Part shown: positions 5,605 through 6,380 of the stretch, piece by piece
How the letters are laid out: each line of letters starts with the position of its first letter
Numbering within the stretch: the stretch's first letter is position 1
Translations under genes and position numbers: made by a program
Notes under the pieces: model-generated
Seen by the model: the letters and a program-made list of their open reading frames with translations, nothing else
Told to the model about the DNA's origin: nothing
Databases searched by the model: none
Assembly (NCBI GenBank): GCA_040255925.1
Contig: JBDZVX010000139.1
Location: forward strand, 1-6,380
Source: Nitrolancea sp040255925
GTDB taxonomy: Bacteria; Chloroflexota; Chloroflexia; Thermomicrobiales; Thermomicrobiaceae
Reading direction: 5' to 3'
Length of the DNA stretch: 6,380 nt

Positions 5605-6156
5605 ATGGATATCCGGTGGCAAGAGACGATCTTCGTCAAGTCCTCCGCGGAACAAGTGTTCCGGTATCTTGCCGATTTCAGCCGCCACTCTGAGTGGGCT
5701 CAAACGCTCGAACGGGTCGAGCAGATCGATGCCGGCGGCCCATTGGGTGTCGGCGCGCAGTATCAGGCGCTCGAACGGCAAGCCTGGCAAACCAACCGCG
5801 CGCCGCGCGAGCCGCTGACGACAGGCTCCCAGGAGAAGACGATTTGCGAAGTCCACGAGGTGATCCCGCCGCACCGGATCGCCTGGCGCGCTCGCTCTTT
5901 GTCGAAGCTGGGAAGTGTCTTCGCCGAGTATGCCTTCGGCTTCGCGCCCGATCCGAAGGGCGGTACCTGGCTGACGCAGACGATCAGCTTTCACACGAAC
6001 AAGACCGCCGACTACCGGTACCGGCTTGCCTACAAAGCGAAGCCGGAGCAGATCGAACAGATGGCCCGCGCTCAGTGGGAGGCCGGTCTGAACAACATTA
6101 AGGTGATCATGGAGGAGTTTGGTAGCTCGACACCCGCGCCATCGTTCAGCTTCTGA
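5605..6156 (+). CDS. SRPBCC (START-like / polyketide cyclase-type) family protein
   Basis: This 183-aa protein has the fold pattern of the SRPBCC superfamily, helix-grip proteins that bind small hydrophobic ligands. Visible signs are the start 'IRWQETIFVKSSAEQVFRYLADFSRHSEWAQTLERVEQID', which is typical of the first strand and the paired short helices, the strand segments 'EVIPPHRIAWRARS' and 'FAEYAFGFAPDPKGGTWLTQTISF' in the middle, and a long C-terminal helix ending 'AQWEAGLNNIKVIMEEF'. The ligand or reaction cannot be inferred. ATG 5605 is chosen because GAGAGGAGC (5592-5600) precedes it by 4 nt and the superfamily fold begins at once; the frame stays open upstream to 5242, but that extension shows no homology-like sequence. 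There is no signal peptide. It is convergent with the isomerase gene, 18 nt away, so the two are not co-transcribed. Confidence 0.85.
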   Translation: MDIRWQETIFVKSSAEQVFRYLADFSRHSEWAQTLERVEQIDAGGPLGVGAQYQALERQAWQTNRAPREPLTTGSQEKTICEVHEVIPPHRIAWRARSLSKLGSVFAEYAFGFAPDPKGGTWLTQTISFHTNKTADYRYRLAYKAKPEQIEQMARAQWEAGLNNIKVIMEEFGSSTPAPSFSF

Positions 6157-6157
6157 G

Positions 6158-6167
6158 AGCCGCGGCT
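6158..6167. repeat. 10-bp perfect palindrome between convergent genes
   Basis: AGCCGCGGCT is fully self-complementary and fills most of the 18-nt gap between the stop codons of the SRPBCC and isomerase genes. It has no loop and no T-tract, so it is not a standard intrinsic terminator. It may be chance in GC-rich DNA. Confidence 0.3.
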
Positions 6168-6174
6168 GGCGAAA

Positions 6175-6380
6175 TTACCGGGACTCGAACACCGGTGGCT
6201 GGTTAAGCCATTGCCAGAGCGTTCCGGTCAGCACCGGCGTGACCCGTCGGAGATCGCTGATCGTCCGGCTCCCGGTCAGGAACATCGCGGTTCGCAGCTC
6301 CAATGCAAACTGCTCGATCCACATCTCCACCGCCTCGTCGGCTAAGAGCGCGGCTTCGAGCAGCGGGCGCGCCACCGTTA
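6175..6380 (-). CDS. fni: Type 2 isopentenyl-diphosphate delta-isomerase, C-terminal fragment
   Basis: Only the last 68 or so residues are in the window; the gene continues beyond base 6380. The visible part reads TVARPLLEAALLADEAVEMWIEQFALELRTAMFLTGSRTISDLRRVTPVLTG, ending in TLWQWLNQPPVFESR. The 'ARPLLEAA' element of the FMN-barrel end followed by 'EQF-x-x-ELR-x-AMFLTG' and 'I-x-x-LR' is characteristic of the type 2 (FMN- and NADPH-dependent) isomerase, which interconverts IPP and DMAPP for isoprenoid synthesis in the cytoplasm. Catalytic and FMN-binding residues are mostly outside the window and cannot be checked. A related FMN-dependent alpha-hydroxy-acid dehydrogenase is a less likely alternative. 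No terminator hairpin with a T-run follows the stop. Confidence 0.85.
   Translation of the reverse strand, partial: TVARPLLEAALLADEAVEMWIEQFALELRTAMFLTGSRTISDLRRVTPVLTGTLWQWLNQPPVFESR

Noticed and set aside
6176..6200. GGGACTCGAACACC, similar to a reverse-strand tRNA T-arm
   Set aside because: No acceptor or anticodon arms can be built around it, and it codes for the isomerase C-terminus.

Overview
The window looks like ordinary chromosome from a GC-rich, free-living bacterium. The gene content points loosely to Chloroflexota, perhaps a Thermomicrobia-like lineage. That rests on the style of the GAF/HisKA_3 kinase, a type 2 isopentenyl-diphosphate isomerase, and a CTCTCCCAAATCT-type inverted repeat of a kind I associate with that phylum. 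The taxonomic guess is an inference of modest confidence. No transposase, phage gene, CRISPR array, tRNA or rRNA was seen.

Layout: (1) 1-1494, + strand: the 3' part of a NarL/DegS-type sensor histidine kinase gene, overlapping by 11 nt a complete NarL/LuxR-type response regulator gene; together they form a two-component system. (2) 1495-1806: 312 nt without a convincing gene but with a run of potential RNA hairpins and a weak promoter-like sequence. (3) 1807-3049, + strand: a compact, apparently co-translated set of three genes, namely an unrecognised 137-aa protein, an unrecognised 73-aa protein, and a cysteine-motif protein resembling the DUF1326 family. (4) 3050-3295: a 116-nt imperfect inverted repeat, then a plausible promoter. 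(5) 3296-4708, + strand: a complete M20-family metallopeptidase. (6) 4737-5225, - strand: a short J-domain protein with a C-terminal membrane anchor, convergent with the peptidase. (7) 5226-5604: a divergent intergenic region with a spaced 8-bp inverted repeat. (8) 5605-6156, + strand: an SRPBCC (START-like) protein. (9) 6175-6380, - strand: the C-terminal end of type 2 isopentenyl-diphosphate delta-isomerase, convergent with the SRPBCC gene.

The genes do not form one pathway. The kinase and regulator clearly work together. The three-gene cluster around the DUF1326-like protein is the least understood coding unit, and the structured region before it is the least explained non-coding stretch. 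The rest are housekeeping-type singletons: peptide hydrolysis, an Hsp70 co-chaperone at the membrane, a small-ligand-binding fold, and isoprenoid precursor synthesis. I found no strong evidence of a new defence or mobile system. The most worthwhile follow-ups are the hairpin-rich intergenic region, the DUF1326 cluster and the large inverted repeat.
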